Shown one piece after another: positions 51,179-60,083 of a stretch of DNA of 64,000 bases. Numbering within the stretch: the first letter of the stretch is position 1; every line of letters starts with the position of its first letter. The notes beneath the pieces are model-generated. The model was not told where the DNA came from and ran no database searches. It saw nothing but the letters and a program-made list of their open reading frames with translations. Position numbers and translations under genes: made by a program. Where the stretch lies: contig JADLAX010000065.1 of the NCBI GenBank assembly GCA_020848035.1, positions 186,001 through 250,000 of the forward strand, read 5' to 3'. Source of the stretch: Anaerolineae bacterium (GTDB lineage Bacteria; Chloroflexota; Anaerolineae; Promineifilales; Promineifilaceae).

Positions 51179-51254
51179 TTGGCGACAATTGCCAATTGGT
51201 AAGCGTTCAGTTCTCTGTAGAGCCTGGTTCGCGCCTGGCGCGGCCAAAGATCGA

Positions 51255-51305
51255 GGGTTTTTTCACTTTTTGGGGTCATCTTGACCCCCAAAAGTGAAAA
51301 AACCC
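51255..51305. repeat. long perfect-type hairpin TTTTTTCACTTTTTGGGGTCA
   Basis: GGGTTTTTTCACTTTTTGGG on the left faces CCCAAAAGTGAAAAAACCC on the right around GGTCATCTTGACCC. Stem of about 24 pairs. It may terminate transcription of the minus-strand gene 51376-51801. Confidence 0.75.
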
Positions 51306-51319
51306 AAACTTCTTCCCCG

Positions 51320-51367
51320 CACGGGGCGCGCAGCGCCCTCGTGCGGGATACCAACTGAACGGTTACG
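51320..51367. repeat. GCAGCGCCCTC-TGCGGGAT repeat, second copy
   Basis: GCGCAGCGCCCTCGTGCGGG then ATACCAACTGAACGGTTACG matches 20159-20196 with few changes. The inner GCACGGGGCGCG... and CTCGTGC can pair. Confidence 0.6.
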
Positions 51368-51375
51368 AAAATTGC

Positions 51376-51801
51376 TCACGGCGGGTTGGGTTTGTTGGGG
51401 GGATCGGTTTGCAGGTTGGGCGGTAGGGGCACGATATTGTCCTCAAACGGCTCACCCTGCGGCGGGAGGGTGGCCGCGCTGCTGTCGCCCGGGGGCAGCG
51501 GCTCTTCGTCGCAGCGTTCCTCTACGATAAATTGGGGGATGCGGGTGAGCTGCTGTGTCTGGATCTCTTGGCGGGTGAGGGTGAGGTAGACGGCCGTTTT
51601 CTCCGCCTTCGTTTCATCAATGTACGCCGTGGGCACGTAGTATTCATCACCGATCGTCATATTGACCACCATCAGGTAGGTGGCAAACAGGCGCAGCTCC
51701 GGTTGGGCCGGTTCCTGGCGATGATAGAGGGTGTGTGCCTGACCCAGGCGGTACGCATCGGCGGTTAAAACGGGGTGGTTTTGCTTAAGGTTCTGTTTCA
51801 T
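51376..51801 (-). CDS. hypothetical protein with Pro-rich tail
   Basis: 141 residues. Residues 30 to 90 (PELRLFATYLMVVNMTIGDE, YYVPTAYIDETKAEKTAVYL, TLTRQEIQTQQL) have a beta-barrel-like pattern; the last 50 residues are acidic and Pro-rich (EEPLPPGDSSAATLPPQGEP), probably disordered. There is no signal peptide or known motif. The frame is long for its position and preceded by a plausible purine-rich site, so I accept it as a gene, but the family is not recognised. Confidence 0.6.
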   Translation of the reverse strand: MKQNLKQNHPVLTADAYRLGQAHTLYHRQEPAQPELRLFATYLMVVNMTIGDEYYVPTAYIDETKAEKTAVYLTLTRQEIQTQQLTRIPQFIVEERCDEEPLPPGDSSAATLPPQGEPFEDNIVPLPPNLQTDPPNKPNPP

Positions 51802-52269
51802 TGGGTTATGCTTCCTGCTCCTTCGAAAATTGGCCGCGGATTGCGCGGATGAACGCGGATTTAAATTTGTCCGCAGTATGGGTCCGCCATATGCGGCAAT
51901 CTGCGAAATCTGGTGCTTTTCGTTTATTGGGCATGGCGGTGCTTTTTCCAGCGTAATTCAGAACCAAATGGCCGCAATGTATCTGGTTCCTGGTGGGAGG
52001 CACACAAAGGACACATTTTGGGGCTGAATGTATCGTGGGGTGTGTATCTGGCGGCTGGACGAAGCGCTGGAACGGCCGCAAACGGCCGTTCCAGCGCAAT
52101 CTGCCTGAGGGGACGGCCGTATGTGCCAAAGATGTATCCTGGCTCTGTGCCCCGGTGGATTGGGCTGAACCGGTGGAGCGTCTACACTGAAGGCAGATGG
52201 GCTGATTTTTTAGAATGAACATCAGCACAGCACAAGCGTATTAAAAACCCAAACGTTCTGGAGGTAAAC
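51802..52269 (+). other. long non-coding gap upstream of csbD
   Basis: No convincing gene. At 51833-51900 there is a GCGGATTGCGCGGATGAACG-type repeat facing AATCTGCGAAATCTG. From 51978 to 52138 there are four TGTATC boxes (51978, 52029, 52043, 52133) and one GGCACA box (51999), plus paired ACGGCCGT palindromes near 52084 and 52113. This looks like a leader with regulatory sites for the csbD-like gene. Confidence 0.5.
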
Positions 52270-52470
52270 ATGAACAACGATATTTTGAAAGGTAAGTGGA
52301 ACCAGTTTAAGGGTGAAGTGAAAAAAGAGTGGGGTAAACTCACCAACGATGACGTAGACATGATCAATGGTGAATACGACAAGTTGGTTGGCCGCATTCA
52401 GGAGCGGTACGGCCGTTCCCGCGAAGAAGCCCGCGAGGAAGTGGATCGCTACTTTGAGCGCTACTCCTAA
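52270..52470 (+). CDS. CsbD-family stress protein
   Basis: 66 residues: MNNDILKGKWNQFKGEVKKE, WGKLTNDDVDMINGEYDKLV and GRIQERYGRSREEAREEVDR. This is the whole-length pattern of CsbD, a small, highly charged protein induced by general stress, of unknown mechanism. TGGAGG lies 7 bases before the ATG. The long leader with repeated boxes suggests regulated expression. Confidence 0.93.
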   Translation: MNNDILKGKWNQFKGEVKKEWGKLTNDDVDMINGEYDKLVGRIQERYGRSREEAREEVDRYFERYS

Positions 52471-52506
52471 CTTTGTAGAACATCCGAGTAAAATGTAATG
52501 GAAGCG

Positions 52507-52545
52507 ATACGGCCGTTTCATCCGTGAAACGGCCGTATTTTTTTT
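52507..52545 (+). terminator. rho-independent terminator built from ACGGCCGT palindromes
   Basis: ATACGGCCGTTTCA pairs perfectly with TGAAACGGCCGTAT around TCCG and runs into about eight Ts. Both arms contain the iterated octamer. Confidence 0.9.
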
Positions 52546-52562
52546 GCCTTTACCCGATCAGG

Positions 52563-53315
52563 TCAATCGCTCAGGGTGATTGGGCCGGGGGTTAAGGGGC
52601 GCTTCCCGTGGGCGGTACGGCCGTTGCCCAGCCACGGCCGTACCCCTTGGGCCAGCAGCAGCTTGCCGATGTCGGCCCACATCGCCACGTAGGTCCAATA
52701 TTTCCGCACGCCGCGCATTTTTTCCAGGCGCATGGTGTGGCTGACGCCTTCCCAGGGCACCTGCTGCACACGCAGCCCGCGCTGCCAGGCCGTCAGGTTA
52801 AAGGCCATCTCGATGCCCCAGCGGGTATCGTGAAAGGCGGCGGCGTGGCCAAACTGGCCAAACGCCGACCAGCGCAAACAGCGCTGCCCGCTGAGGAAGT
52901 AGAAGTAGCGGTGGGAGAGGTTGGTTTGCTGACGGCCGTTTTTAAATATCCCCAACGTCATGGCACAGTGGTGCTGCTGCACTGGCTGCACCAGCGCCCG
53001 GAGGTGCGACGGCCGTAAATCAATCAGGTCCGCATCGAGCAGCACCAGCAAATCGCTGCTGCTGGCCTGAATTCCCGCCATGATCGCCCCGCCTTTGCCC
53101 ACGTTGCGCGGCAACGAGATGAGCTGGATACGCTCGTCGGCGGCGCGACAGGCCGTAACCACAACGGCCGTATCGTCGGCCGAACCGTCGTCTACCACGA
53201 TGATTTCGCTGAGCTGGGGGGTGTGGCGCAGAGGGTCCAGCACCCGCTGGATGTGGTTGGCTTCGTTAAAGGCGGGGATAACGGCCGTCATGCGGCCTTC
53301 ATTCGGTTCTGGCAT
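52563..53315 (-). CDS. family 2 glycosyltransferase
   Basis: 250 residues; TAGGAG lies 6 bases before the ATG. MTAVIPAFNEANHIQRVLDP, IIVVDDGSADDTAVVV, NVGKGGAIMAGIQAS and LVLLDADLIDL (DxD) are the nucleotide-sugar and metal sites of GT2 enzymes such as polyprenyl-phosphate or dolichyl-phosphate glycosyltransferases. There is no C-terminal membrane pair, so it is the short form. The acceptor is unknown. Confidence 0.88.
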   Translation of the reverse strand: MPEPNEGRMTAVIPAFNEANHIQRVLDPLRHTPQLSEIIVVDDGSADDTAVVVTACRAADERIQLISLPRNVGKGGAIMAGIQASSSDLLVLLDADLIDLRPSHLRALVQPVQQHHCAMTLGIFKNGRQQTNLSHRYFYFLSGQRCLRWSAFGQFGHAAAFHDTRWGIEMAFNLTAWQRGLRVQQVPWEGVSHTMRLEKMRGVRKYWTYVAMWADIGKLLLAQGVRPWLGNGRTAHGKRPLTPGPITLSD

Positions 53316-53642
53316 AGATGACTCCTAAATTTTTTGTGTGTTGGTAAGACACTGCCAGCATAACACTGCCCCAGGCAGGGTCTATGTGTCGGGACATAGA
53401 CCAGAGGTACAAAAGAAGGTGACTCTTTTGTAGATTAAATATTAAAGCGGGTTGCTGGAGGGCGATTTACAAAATCGCCCCACAAGGCTTACCTGATTGT
53501 TTTCTTAAGCTACAGTTGAGTCACGTGCATTACCCGCGTTATTGGCGATGTATATCCCTATCTATTGTGGCAGCCCCGGTAAGCCATTATTCTGTGTTTG
53601 TTTGCCGGAAATGACCCGAGACAACCCAGCAAGGAAAGCGTT
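53316..53642. other. gap between divergent GT2 and PAP2 genes
   Basis: It holds the 24-base palindrome at 53379-53402, a small hairpin GGGCGATTT-ACA-AAATCGCCC near 53460-53480, and AT-rich DNA before the PAP2 start. No gene is seen. Confidence 0.5.
53379..53402. promoter_or_regulatory. 24-base palindrome, possible operator
   Basis: GGTCTATGT and ACATAGACC are perfect inverted arms around GTCGGG. It sits 64 bases upstream of the GT2 start and 240 bases upstream of the PAP2 start, where a repressor or activator dimer could bind. Confidence 0.45.
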
Positions 53643-54365
53643 GTGGACAAAATAGATGCTGCCGACTTGAAATTTTTACGGCCGTTTTACCAATTTATGT
53701 CTTACCTGGGGCAATATGAATGGCGCATCCTGGTGGCGCTGTTGCTCATCGTTGGTGGGATTTGGCTGACGGTTGAGCTGACGGACGAAGTGCTTGAAGG
53801 AGAGACACACGCGCTGGATGAGCAGCTGCTTCTTGCCCTGCGCGAAGCGGGCGATCCCCGCAATCCGCTAGGGCCACCCTGGTTTGAGGAAATGATGCGC
53901 GACTTTACCTCATTGGGCGGTACCGGAGTGCTGATTTTGCTGGTAACGGCCGTTACCAGCTACCTCTTTTTGCTCAAACATTATAAAAACCTGGTGATAT
54001 TGTTAACGGCCGTTTTGGGTGGTTTGCTCCTCAGCTTTCTTCTCAAAGATCTTTTTGACCGCCCGCGCCCTGACCTGATTGTTGATACCAGCGCCATCAC
54101 CTCGGCCAGCTTCCCCAGCGGCCATTCGCTGCTGGCGGCCGCCACTTACCTCACGCTGGGCAGCCTGATGGCCCAAATCCAGACTCGCTTTCGCCTCAAA
54201 GCATTTATCATTTTGCTGGCTATTTTTGTGATGATGCTGGTGGGTTTTAGCCGGGTTTACCTGGGCGTGCATTGGCCCTCAGACGTATTGGCCGGGTGGA
54301 CAATTGGGGTAGTGTGGGCTTTGTTGTGCTGGCTGGGCGCTCGCTGGCTGCATCGCAGCGAATAA
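53643..54365 (+). CDS. PAP2-family membrane phosphatase
   Basis: 240 residues. A GTG at 53643 with AAGGAAAG 7 bases before it is chosen over a TTG at 53598. Six membrane segments. The acid-phosphatase motifs are KDLFDRPRPD, SFPSGHSLLAAATYL and RVYLGVHWPSDVLAGW. It should dephosphorylate a lipid such as undecaprenyl diphosphate, phosphatidic acid or PGP on the outer face. It is convergent with the PHP-lipid-kinase run. Confidence 0.92.
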   Translation: MDKIDAADLKFLRPFYQFMSYLGQYEWRILVALLLIVGGIWLTVELTDEVLEGETHALDEQLLLALREAGDPRNPLGPPWFEEMMRDFTSLGGTGVLILLVTAVTSYLFLLKHYKNLVILLTAVLGGLLLSFLLKDLFDRPRPDLIVDTSAITSASFPSGHSLLAAATYLTLGSLMAQIQTRFRLKAFIILLAIFVMMLVGFSRVYLGVHWPSDVLAGWTIGVVWALLCWLGARWLHRSE

Positions 54366-54375
54366 CCCAGGGGGA

Positions 54376-55065
54376 TTAACTCAGCCGCTGTTTGGTTTGT
54401 TCAAACAGCTTCTTGACAAAAGCGATCACCGGGTGGGTCCACTGCCCCATAATTTCACCTTCGGCCAGCGCTTTGAGCAAATCGTCCGGCCCGTCGATTG
54501 GTTGGTCCGGCAGTTCGGCCCAGGCGGTGCCCACGTCGGCCAGGCGGTGAGCGTCGGTACCGGCGCTGGTGACCACGTGGTGCTGAGCGGCCCAGGCGGC
54601 GGCCCGGCGGTTGTAGCGCTGGAAGGAGATGCGGGCGTTAAACGCTTCCACAATGTCAATGTCGTGGGCAATTTGGGCCAGGGCGGCGGGGTGGAGACGG
54701 CCGTTTTTCAGCGGATCAAAGCCATGCGGCAGCAGCACCAGCCCACCCTGTTCTTTGATCCGGGCCACCACCTCAGTCGCGGGCAGCCCAGCCGGAATCT
54801 TCTTATGCAAAAACAGGCCAATGATCTCTCCCTCCAGGCTTGTCACCTCTTCGCCGACGATGATGGTGAGCGGTGGGTGGGGCAGATCGGCCGTTTCCGT
54901 GGCCGCCTGGATCAGGTCGCGCAGCTTCATCGCGCCCCACACCTCGTTGTGGTCCGTAATCGCCTGCACCTGAATTTGCTGCGCGCGCAGCCGCTCGGGG
55001 AACAGCGCGATCGGCGTCAGGCAGTCACCAGACGCTTCCGTGTGGCAGTGTAAATCAATTCGCAT
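54376..55065 (-). CDS. PHP-domain metal-dependent phosphoesterase
   Basis: 229 residues from the ATG at 55065. MRIDLHCHTEASGDCLTPI, QAITDHNEVWGAMKL, VGEEVTSLEGEIIGLFL, LLPHGFDPL and SAGTDAHRLADVG are the PHP metal ligands. It belongs to the small stand-alone branch of this superfamily; the substrate is unknown. Its start overlaps the end of the lipid-kinase gene by 11 bases, so the two are coupled. Confidence 0.88.
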   Translation of the reverse strand: MRIDLHCHTEASGDCLTPIALFPERLRAQQIQVQAITDHNEVWGAMKLRDLIQAATETADLPHPPLTIIVGEEVTSLEGEIIGLFLHKKIPAGLPATEVVARIKEQGGLVLLPHGFDPLKNGRLHPAALAQIAHDIDIVEAFNARISFQRYNRRAAAWAAQHHVVTSAGTDAHRLADVGTAWAELPDQPIDGPDDLLKALAEGEIMGQWTHPVIAFVKKLFEQTKQRLS

Positions 55066-56029
55066 GAGGATACGCTTTGCCATCAATGCCTTCAGGCAGC
55101 CAGATATTCAGCGCCTGGGGCAGCACCTTGATATTTATCGTCGCCGCTTCCGGCACATCGGGAACCAGGCGGAGCAAAGATGACGCTTCTTCCAGGTCGG
55201 CGCGCCGAAAATCAAACCCTTTGGGCTGCACATAGTCATCGATGTGAAACGGGAAGCCATGCCACGCTATCGCCAGCTCGGCCACCTTGTACACGCTTAC
55301 ACTGGGTAGTTCCATCATCTCCTCCGTGAGCAAACCGCGCAGGTAGCTGAAGTACCCCGCGCGCCTTTCGCCATCTATGCACACCACATGCAGCAGGCCG
55401 TCTGTGGGGTCGGCCTCTGGGGCAAACTTGAGCCGTGGGCCAACGGCCTTGGCGTTCAAAATCTCTACCAGCAAAAATTCAGCGGTCACGTCTTCCTGGG
55501 GTAAATGGATCGTGGTTTTTTGGCCATATCCCTGCGTTAGCACTTCTACCAGCGTTTGCACACTGCGGGTAATGCTTTTGCCTTTTTCCGGTTCATAGCG
55601 GGCCAGCACTTCGGCAAAAAAGCCAAACCCCACGCCTTCCATGAAATAATCTTCGCCCCACGGGGCCGACACGTGGCCCAGGTCGAAGCGATGTTTTTGT
55701 GGACGACTGAGCCGTTCGATGATCTCCAGCGGCGTGCCTTCGACGCCCAGGGTGGCATTCAGGTTGTTGGCCGTGCCCATAGGCAGGATCGACAGGGCCG
55801 CATTTGCATTGCCCACAAGACGTATTGCCACCGCTTTGGCGGTGCCGTCGCCTCCGGCCGAAATTACCAGGCCATCAACGCCGTTCAGGATTTCATCAAG
55901 ATCATCTTCGTCTTTGGTCGCCAGGTAGACCGGGTCGAACCCGGCCTGGTGCAGCGCCGCCAAAATCTCGTCTGGCGCGAGGGAATTGCTCTGCCCCGCG
56001 TCTGTGTTGTAGATCAATGTTGCTTTCAT
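55055..56029 (-). CDS. diacylglycerol/lipid kinase (YegS/DagK family)
   Basis: 324 residues. LIYNTDAGQSNSLAPDEILA, the nucleotide loop LVISAGGDGTAKAVA, LPMGTANNLNATLGV and RFDLGHVSAPWGEDYFMEGV are DAGK catalytic-domain motifs; LKFAPEADPTDGLLHVVCID and DDYVQPKGFDFRRADLEEA complete the second lobe. It phosphorylates a lipid (diacylglycerol or similar) with ATP at the membrane surface. It overlaps the membrane protein upstream by 4 bases. The neighbours (PHP, PAP2, LPG-like) make this a lipid-related cluster. Confidence 0.92.
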   Translation of the reverse strand: MKATLIYNTDAGQSNSLAPDEILAALHQAGFDPVYLATKDEDDLDEILNGVDGLVISAGGDGTAKAVAIRLVGNANAALSILPMGTANNLNATLGVEGTPLEIIERLSRPQKHRFDLGHVSAPWGEDYFMEGVGFGFFAEVLARYEPEKGKSITRSVQTLVEVLTQGYGQKTTIHLPQEDVTAEFLLVEILNAKAVGPRLKFAPEADPTDGLLHVVCIDGERRAGYFSYLRGLLTEEMMELPSVSVYKVAELAIAWHGFPFHIDDYVQPKGFDFRRADLEEASSLLRLVPDVPEAATINIKVLPQALNIWLPEGIDGKAYPHAN

Positions 56030-57018
56030 GCTTTCTCCTGAGCAACCGACTGGCTGGTTGGTTCACCGCTTAATTCGTTTGGACCGTTCCACAAAATGAA
56101 ATAAACGGCCGCTCCCAACATTGCCTGAAAAAATACGGTCGCCAGCCGGAAGATGGCCACGGCCGCCGCCAGCTCGTTGACGTTGGCCTGCGCGGTGGAG
56201 GCCAAAAAACCCACCATCGACGCTTCGGTGACGCCGACACCGCCAGGGACCGGCAGCAGGCGGCCCAGCATCGTGGGCAAGATGAAGCCGAGAATGACCG
56301 TGGGCAGCCCCAAATTGAGCTCCAGCCCGCGCAGCGAGAGGTCCAGTGCCAGGATCTTGCCCACAAACGCCAGGAGGGTGAGCAGAAACGACGTGCCCAT
56401 CAAGCGCCCGTTCAGCACCCTGGGCACCGAGTCTAAAAAGGTGTGCCATTTGTCGGCGGTGTGCAGCCGGGTGGCCAGCCAAGCGGCGGCGCGGGCCAGG
56501 GCCTGGCGCGTGGTAGGGATGAGGGCAATGAGGGAAACGGCCGTAATCAACCCCAGCAAAATCAGCGCAGGCAGTTGCGCTGCCTCAAACCACAAAGCCG
56601 CCCCCAGCGAACCCAAAATGAAGACCAACTGGTCGAAAATGCTGGAAAAAGCAATGGGGACACCGCTTTTGGCGACGGGAATGTTCACCTGCTTCATCAG
56701 CCCGGCGCGGGCGACAATGCCGCCCGGCAGCAGGGTCACCGCCTGCCCGGCGACGTACGCCTTGAGCGTGACCCGGCCCGGTACACCAGCGGCAAACGGC
56801 TGCATGAGCACCACAAACCGCCATGCTTTCAGCAGCAGGCTGCTGGTGGAAAAGAGCAAAATGAGCGGCGCGTAGCCATAATGAAACGATTGCAGGGCGT
56901 GAAGCAGTTCTTCGCCATTGAGGTATCTGACAGCGGCATACACCACCCCTGCCAAAATGGCCAGATGGAGGCCATACTTCAAAACCTTGTCGGCTCCTAT
57001 GGATTTGATTTTTGCCAT
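56026..57018 (-). CDS. lysylphosphatidylglycerol-synthase-like membrane protein
   Basis: 330 residues and about eight membrane segments. YAPLILLFSTSSLLLKAWRF, VTLLPGGIVARAGLMKQVNI and PTMLGRLLPVPGGVGVTEAS are the conserved sites of the LPG-synthase transmembrane (UPF0104) family, here without the soluble aminoacyl-transfer domain. Such proteins are flippases or lipid-handling partners. The 4-base overlap with the lipid-kinase gene supports a joint lipid role. Confidence 0.9.
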   Translation of the reverse strand: MAKIKSIGADKVLKYGLHLAILAGVVYAAVRYLNGEELLHALQSFHYGYAPLILLFSTSSLLLKAWRFVVLMQPFAAGVPGRVTLKAYVAGQAVTLLPGGIVARAGLMKQVNIPVAKSGVPIAFSSIFDQLVFILGSLGAALWFEAAQLPALILLGLITAVSLIALIPTTRQALARAAAWLATRLHTADKWHTFLDSVPRVLNGRLMGTSFLLTLLAFVGKILALDLSLRGLELNLGLPTVILGFILPTMLGRLLPVPGGVGVTEASMVGFLASTAQANVNELAAAVAIFRLATVFFQAMLGAAVYFILWNGPNELSGEPTSQSVAQEKA

Positions 57019-57102
57019 GCCCTGTAGGCTAAAGTCAAGTTCGCCGCTTCACTATATGCGCGGGTATAGAGGGCGGTTATAAAAAAGATAGGAACTGCCG
57101 GA

Positions 57103-58608
57103 TCAGGCAGGTTCGGCCGTTTGCAGACACGCCTGGCAGATGCCAAACACATCGATGATACGCGGCTGTTCGGGAATGGTCAGGTGCGGCGGTGCTCCGG
57201 CAACAAACAGCGGCGGTTGAGAGTCCAGCCGGTGCAGCGAGGCATGGGAGCCACCGCCAGGGAAGGGGGTGACACCGGGCACCACAAATTCATGGCCGAT
57301 TTTGGCGGTCATCCAGAGGTGGCCGCTGCAAGCGCAGTCCAGCGCACCTGCCAGGCGCTCAAAGGCGTTGGGGTAGTCGGGGAAGGTGATGAGGTGGTGG
57401 TGTACACGGCCGTCTACCACTGCCAGATCGCCCTCCCAGGCCCAGCTGTTGCCGTAATGGTCAGCAGCCATCGCTTCACGCTCAGCCGCACGCCAGAAAT
57501 GGAGACGGCCGTTGCTGTTCCTCACCACGTACCCCTCGCCCTCATCAAACAGCCCGGCGCGGTAGATGAGTTGGTCAATGCGCTCGTCGTTGAGCAGGCT
57601 TTGGCAGATGCTGGCTACCCATTCGCGATCCGTCTTGCGGAAGTACAGCTGGGCCGCGCGCAAATTGGGGCAGGGCATAATGTCGTCGGTGTCCTGCCAC
57701 GGCTGGCCCGCTTTGGCCAGCTGTGCCTCGCTGAGAACCTGGATCAGGTCAATCTTCTCCTCGTTTGCCTCGGCCAGGGTGGCGCTTTGGGAATGGTCGC
57801 CGGTGATGACTACCATAAATTGTTCCAGGAACGACTCTAATCCGCCGTAGAGCGTGAACAGCCGCTCCAGCGCTTCATCCAGGTGGCCGAGCTGCTGGTG
57901 GGCGTAAACCGGCCCATTTCGGTGCGACGTTTCGTCGTTGTCGGGGAAGTAGGCCAGGGTGAAGTCGGGAAATTCGTCTTTGGCGGCCAGCTGCTGCAGC
58001 AGGTCGCTGGTATTCTGGTCGGTGAAGCCAAACCAGTTGGTGACGCCGGTGTAGGTGGCGGCAATTTCCAGGTCGGCCGCATTGGCCAGCACGTCGCCCA
58101 GTAGCAAAATTTGTGGCCCCATGAGCGTGGTGCTGGCGGGCAGTCCGGGCAGCCATTGCAGCAGCAGGGGCATGTTGACCTGGTGGGGCACATCGCCGCG
58201 ATACAGGGGAAAGTTGAGGCAGGCTGTTTTACGGCCGTCTCGCTCTAACACCTGAAAAATGGTGGGTGCTTGCAGGTAATCATTGTTTAGGTCCAGCAAA
58301 AATTCGCGGAAGAAGTTGCCCACGCCCATTTGCAGCATCATGCCAAAGCTGCCGCTGAAGTAAACCACCTTTTCCTCTTTGAGGTTGAACCAGTGGGAGC
58401 CAACCACGCCGTGATCGGCCGGGTATTTGCCGGTGACGATGCTGGACAGGGCGGCATGGGTGATGGAGGGAAAGATGCTGAGGCATTGTTCCCGCACCAC
58501 GCCCGCCTGGCGCAGCATGTTGAAGTGGGGGTAACGGCCGTTGTCCAATTCTTGCAGCAGTAGGGGACCGGTCAGGGCATCAACCACCAGAAGTAAAACT
58601 CGTTTCAT
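57103..58608 (-). CDS. alkaline-phosphatase-superfamily phosphodiesterase
   Basis: 501 residues from the ATG at 58608. MKRVLLLVVDALTGPLLLQE (first metal Asp), FPSITHAALSSIVTGKYPAD (nucleophile Thr), GVVGSHWFNL, FPDNDETSHRNGP, VVITGDHSQS and the late CACSGHLWM with a final His fit a type I phosphodiesterase/nucleotide pyrophosphatase. There is no signal peptide on the chosen start. It should hydrolyse a phosphodiester or pyrophosphate bond with two metals. It is separated from its neighbours by long gaps on both sides. Confidence 0.88.
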   Translation of the reverse strand: MKRVLLLVVDALTGPLLLQELDNGRYPHFNMLRQAGVVREQCLSIFPSITHAALSSIVTGKYPADHGVVGSHWFNLKEEKVVYFSGSFGMMLQMGVGNFFREFLLDLNNDYLQAPTIFQVLERDGRKTACLNFPLYRGDVPHQVNMPLLLQWLPGLPASTTLMGPQILLLGDVLANAADLEIAATYTGVTNWFGFTDQNTSDLLQQLAAKDEFPDFTLAYFPDNDETSHRNGPVYAHQQLGHLDEALERLFTLYGGLESFLEQFMVVITGDHSQSATLAEANEEKIDLIQVLSEAQLAKAGQPWQDTDDIMPCPNLRAAQLYFRKTDREWVASICQSLLNDERIDQLIYRAGLFDEGEGYVVRNSNGRLHFWRAAEREAMAADHYGNSWAWEGDLAVVDGRVHHHLITFPDYPNAFERLAGALDCACSGHLWMTAKIGHEFVVPGVTPFPGGGSHASLHRLDSQPPLFVAGAPPHLTIPEQPRIIDVFGICQACLQTAEPA

Positions 58609-58845
58609 GCAGGTGTTCCTTTCTGTTGGGGTGTGTTTTTTGCGGCCGCTGCGCCGGTTCAGGCATATGCCAGGGCACAAGGCAGCGTCATGGTGAATGC
58701 CAGCCACTGTAGGGAATCAGGCATTCCCAAACCGTGGTGAGCTTAGCCAGACAGGGCGAGGGTGACTATGTATCTGGGTATAAGACGGAGGCACAATGTG
58801 GGGTACAACAAGGGTGGGGTAACGGCCGTTACCCCACCCCCACGG

Positions 58846-59919
58846 CTAATACGGTGGCGGATCGCTGGCCGGGAATGATTCCCAGCCGTGTTCGTCAACG
58901 GGGTCGGCTGTATCGATCGTTTTCTCGACCCGGGAGGGTTTGTCCCCGTGCTGCGGCAGGAGGAGCAGCTTGCCCATGGTGCGCCGCGCCTCGATGTAGG
59001 TGTGGGCGGCGACCGCTTCGCTAAGCGGGAAGGTGCGGTCAATGCGCACCTCAATGGCGTCGCTGGCGATCCAGTCGAACAAATCGTCGGCGCGCGCCTG
59101 GATCTCGTCGCTGGACGCGGTGTAGTGGGCCAGGCTGGGGCGGGTGAGGAAGATCGAGCCTTTTTGGTTAAGCAGCTGCGGGTCGATGGGATCCACCGGG
59201 CCGCTGGCCGCGCCGTAAAGCACCATCATGCCGCGCGGCTTGAGGCAGTTGAGCCCCTTCAGGAAGGTGGCCTGGCCGACGCCATCGTAAATGACGTTGA
59301 CGCCTTTGCCCCGGGTGAGCTCTTTAACGGCCGTTTCAAAATCCGTCTCGCTGTACACAATAACATCATCTGCGCCGTACTCCAGGGCAAGCTCTGCCTT
59401 TTCTGCCGTAGAGACGGTGCCAATGACTCGGGCGCCGCGCAGGCTGGCAATTTGCGCCAGCAGCAGGCCCACACCGCCCGCCGCGGCGTGCACCAACACG
59501 GTGTCGCCTGGCTGCACCTGGTAGGTGCTGTGGCAGAGGTAGTGGGCTGTCATGCCTTGCAGCATCACTGCGGCCGCCAGCTCCGGCTTGATGTCCTCCG
59601 GCACTTCCACCAGCTTCCAGGCGGGCACGATGGCATATTCGGCGTACGCACCGAGGTGCATGGCGTAGGCAACGTGATCTCCAGGAGAAACGGCCGTTAC
59701 CCGCTCGCCTACGGCATCCACCACGCCGCTGGCTTCCATGCCTGGGGTGAAGGGCAGGTTCTGGTTGTACTGCCCGCTGCGGTGGTAGGTGTCGATGTAA
59801 TTAACCCCGGCCGCCAATACTTTGACCCGCACCTCGCCGGGGCCGGGCTCGGGCTGGAGTATTTCTTCATACCGAAGGGCGTGTGGATCACCCGTTTCGC
59901 GAATTTGAATTGCTTTCAC
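58846..59919 (-). CDS. NADPH:quinone oxidoreductase (MDR family)
   Basis: 357 residues. MKAIQIRETGDPHALRYEEI, PGMEASGVVDAVGERVTAV, the cofactor motif VLVHAAAGGVGLLLAQIASL and the quinone-reductase pattern of the zinc-free MDR branch (no zinc Cys cluster) place it near QOR. It reduces quinones or enals with NADPH. The last 35 residues (SRVEKTIDTADPVDEHGWES) extend beyond the usual end of the family and look disordered. Confidence 0.9.
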   Translation of the reverse strand: MKAIQIRETGDPHALRYEEILQPEPGPGEVRVKVLAAGVNYIDTYHRSGQYNQNLPFTPGMEASGVVDAVGERVTAVSPGDHVAYAMHLGAYAEYAIVPAWKLVEVPEDIKPELAAAVMLQGMTAHYLCHSTYQVQPGDTVLVHAAAGGVGLLLAQIASLRGARVIGTVSTAEKAELALEYGADDVIVYSETDFETAVKELTRGKGVNVIYDGVGQATFLKGLNCLKPRGMMVLYGAASGPVDPIDPQLLNQKGSIFLTRPSLAHYTASSDEIQARADDLFDWIASDAIEVRIDRTFPLSEAVAAHTYIEARRTMGKLLLLPQHGDKPSRVEKTIDTADPVDEHGWESFPASDPPPY

Positions 59920-60083
59920 CTGACTCTCTCCTTGGAAAATTGCTCACAGAAACTCCGTTGGGGCATCCGGAAAAACGGGCGACCCAGGGGAAAACTGTGG
60001 GTTGTTTGATCGATGGCTGGCGCTACGGCCGTTGGCAAGACGTTCTGGCCCAAAGTCTTATTCCAGAACTGCCACACAGCGGC

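Noticed and set aside
51806..52228. 140-codon minus-strand frame upstream of csbD
   Set aside because: It runs through GCGGAT repeats and paired ACGGCCGT palindromes, has no motif, and lies where a csbD leader is expected.
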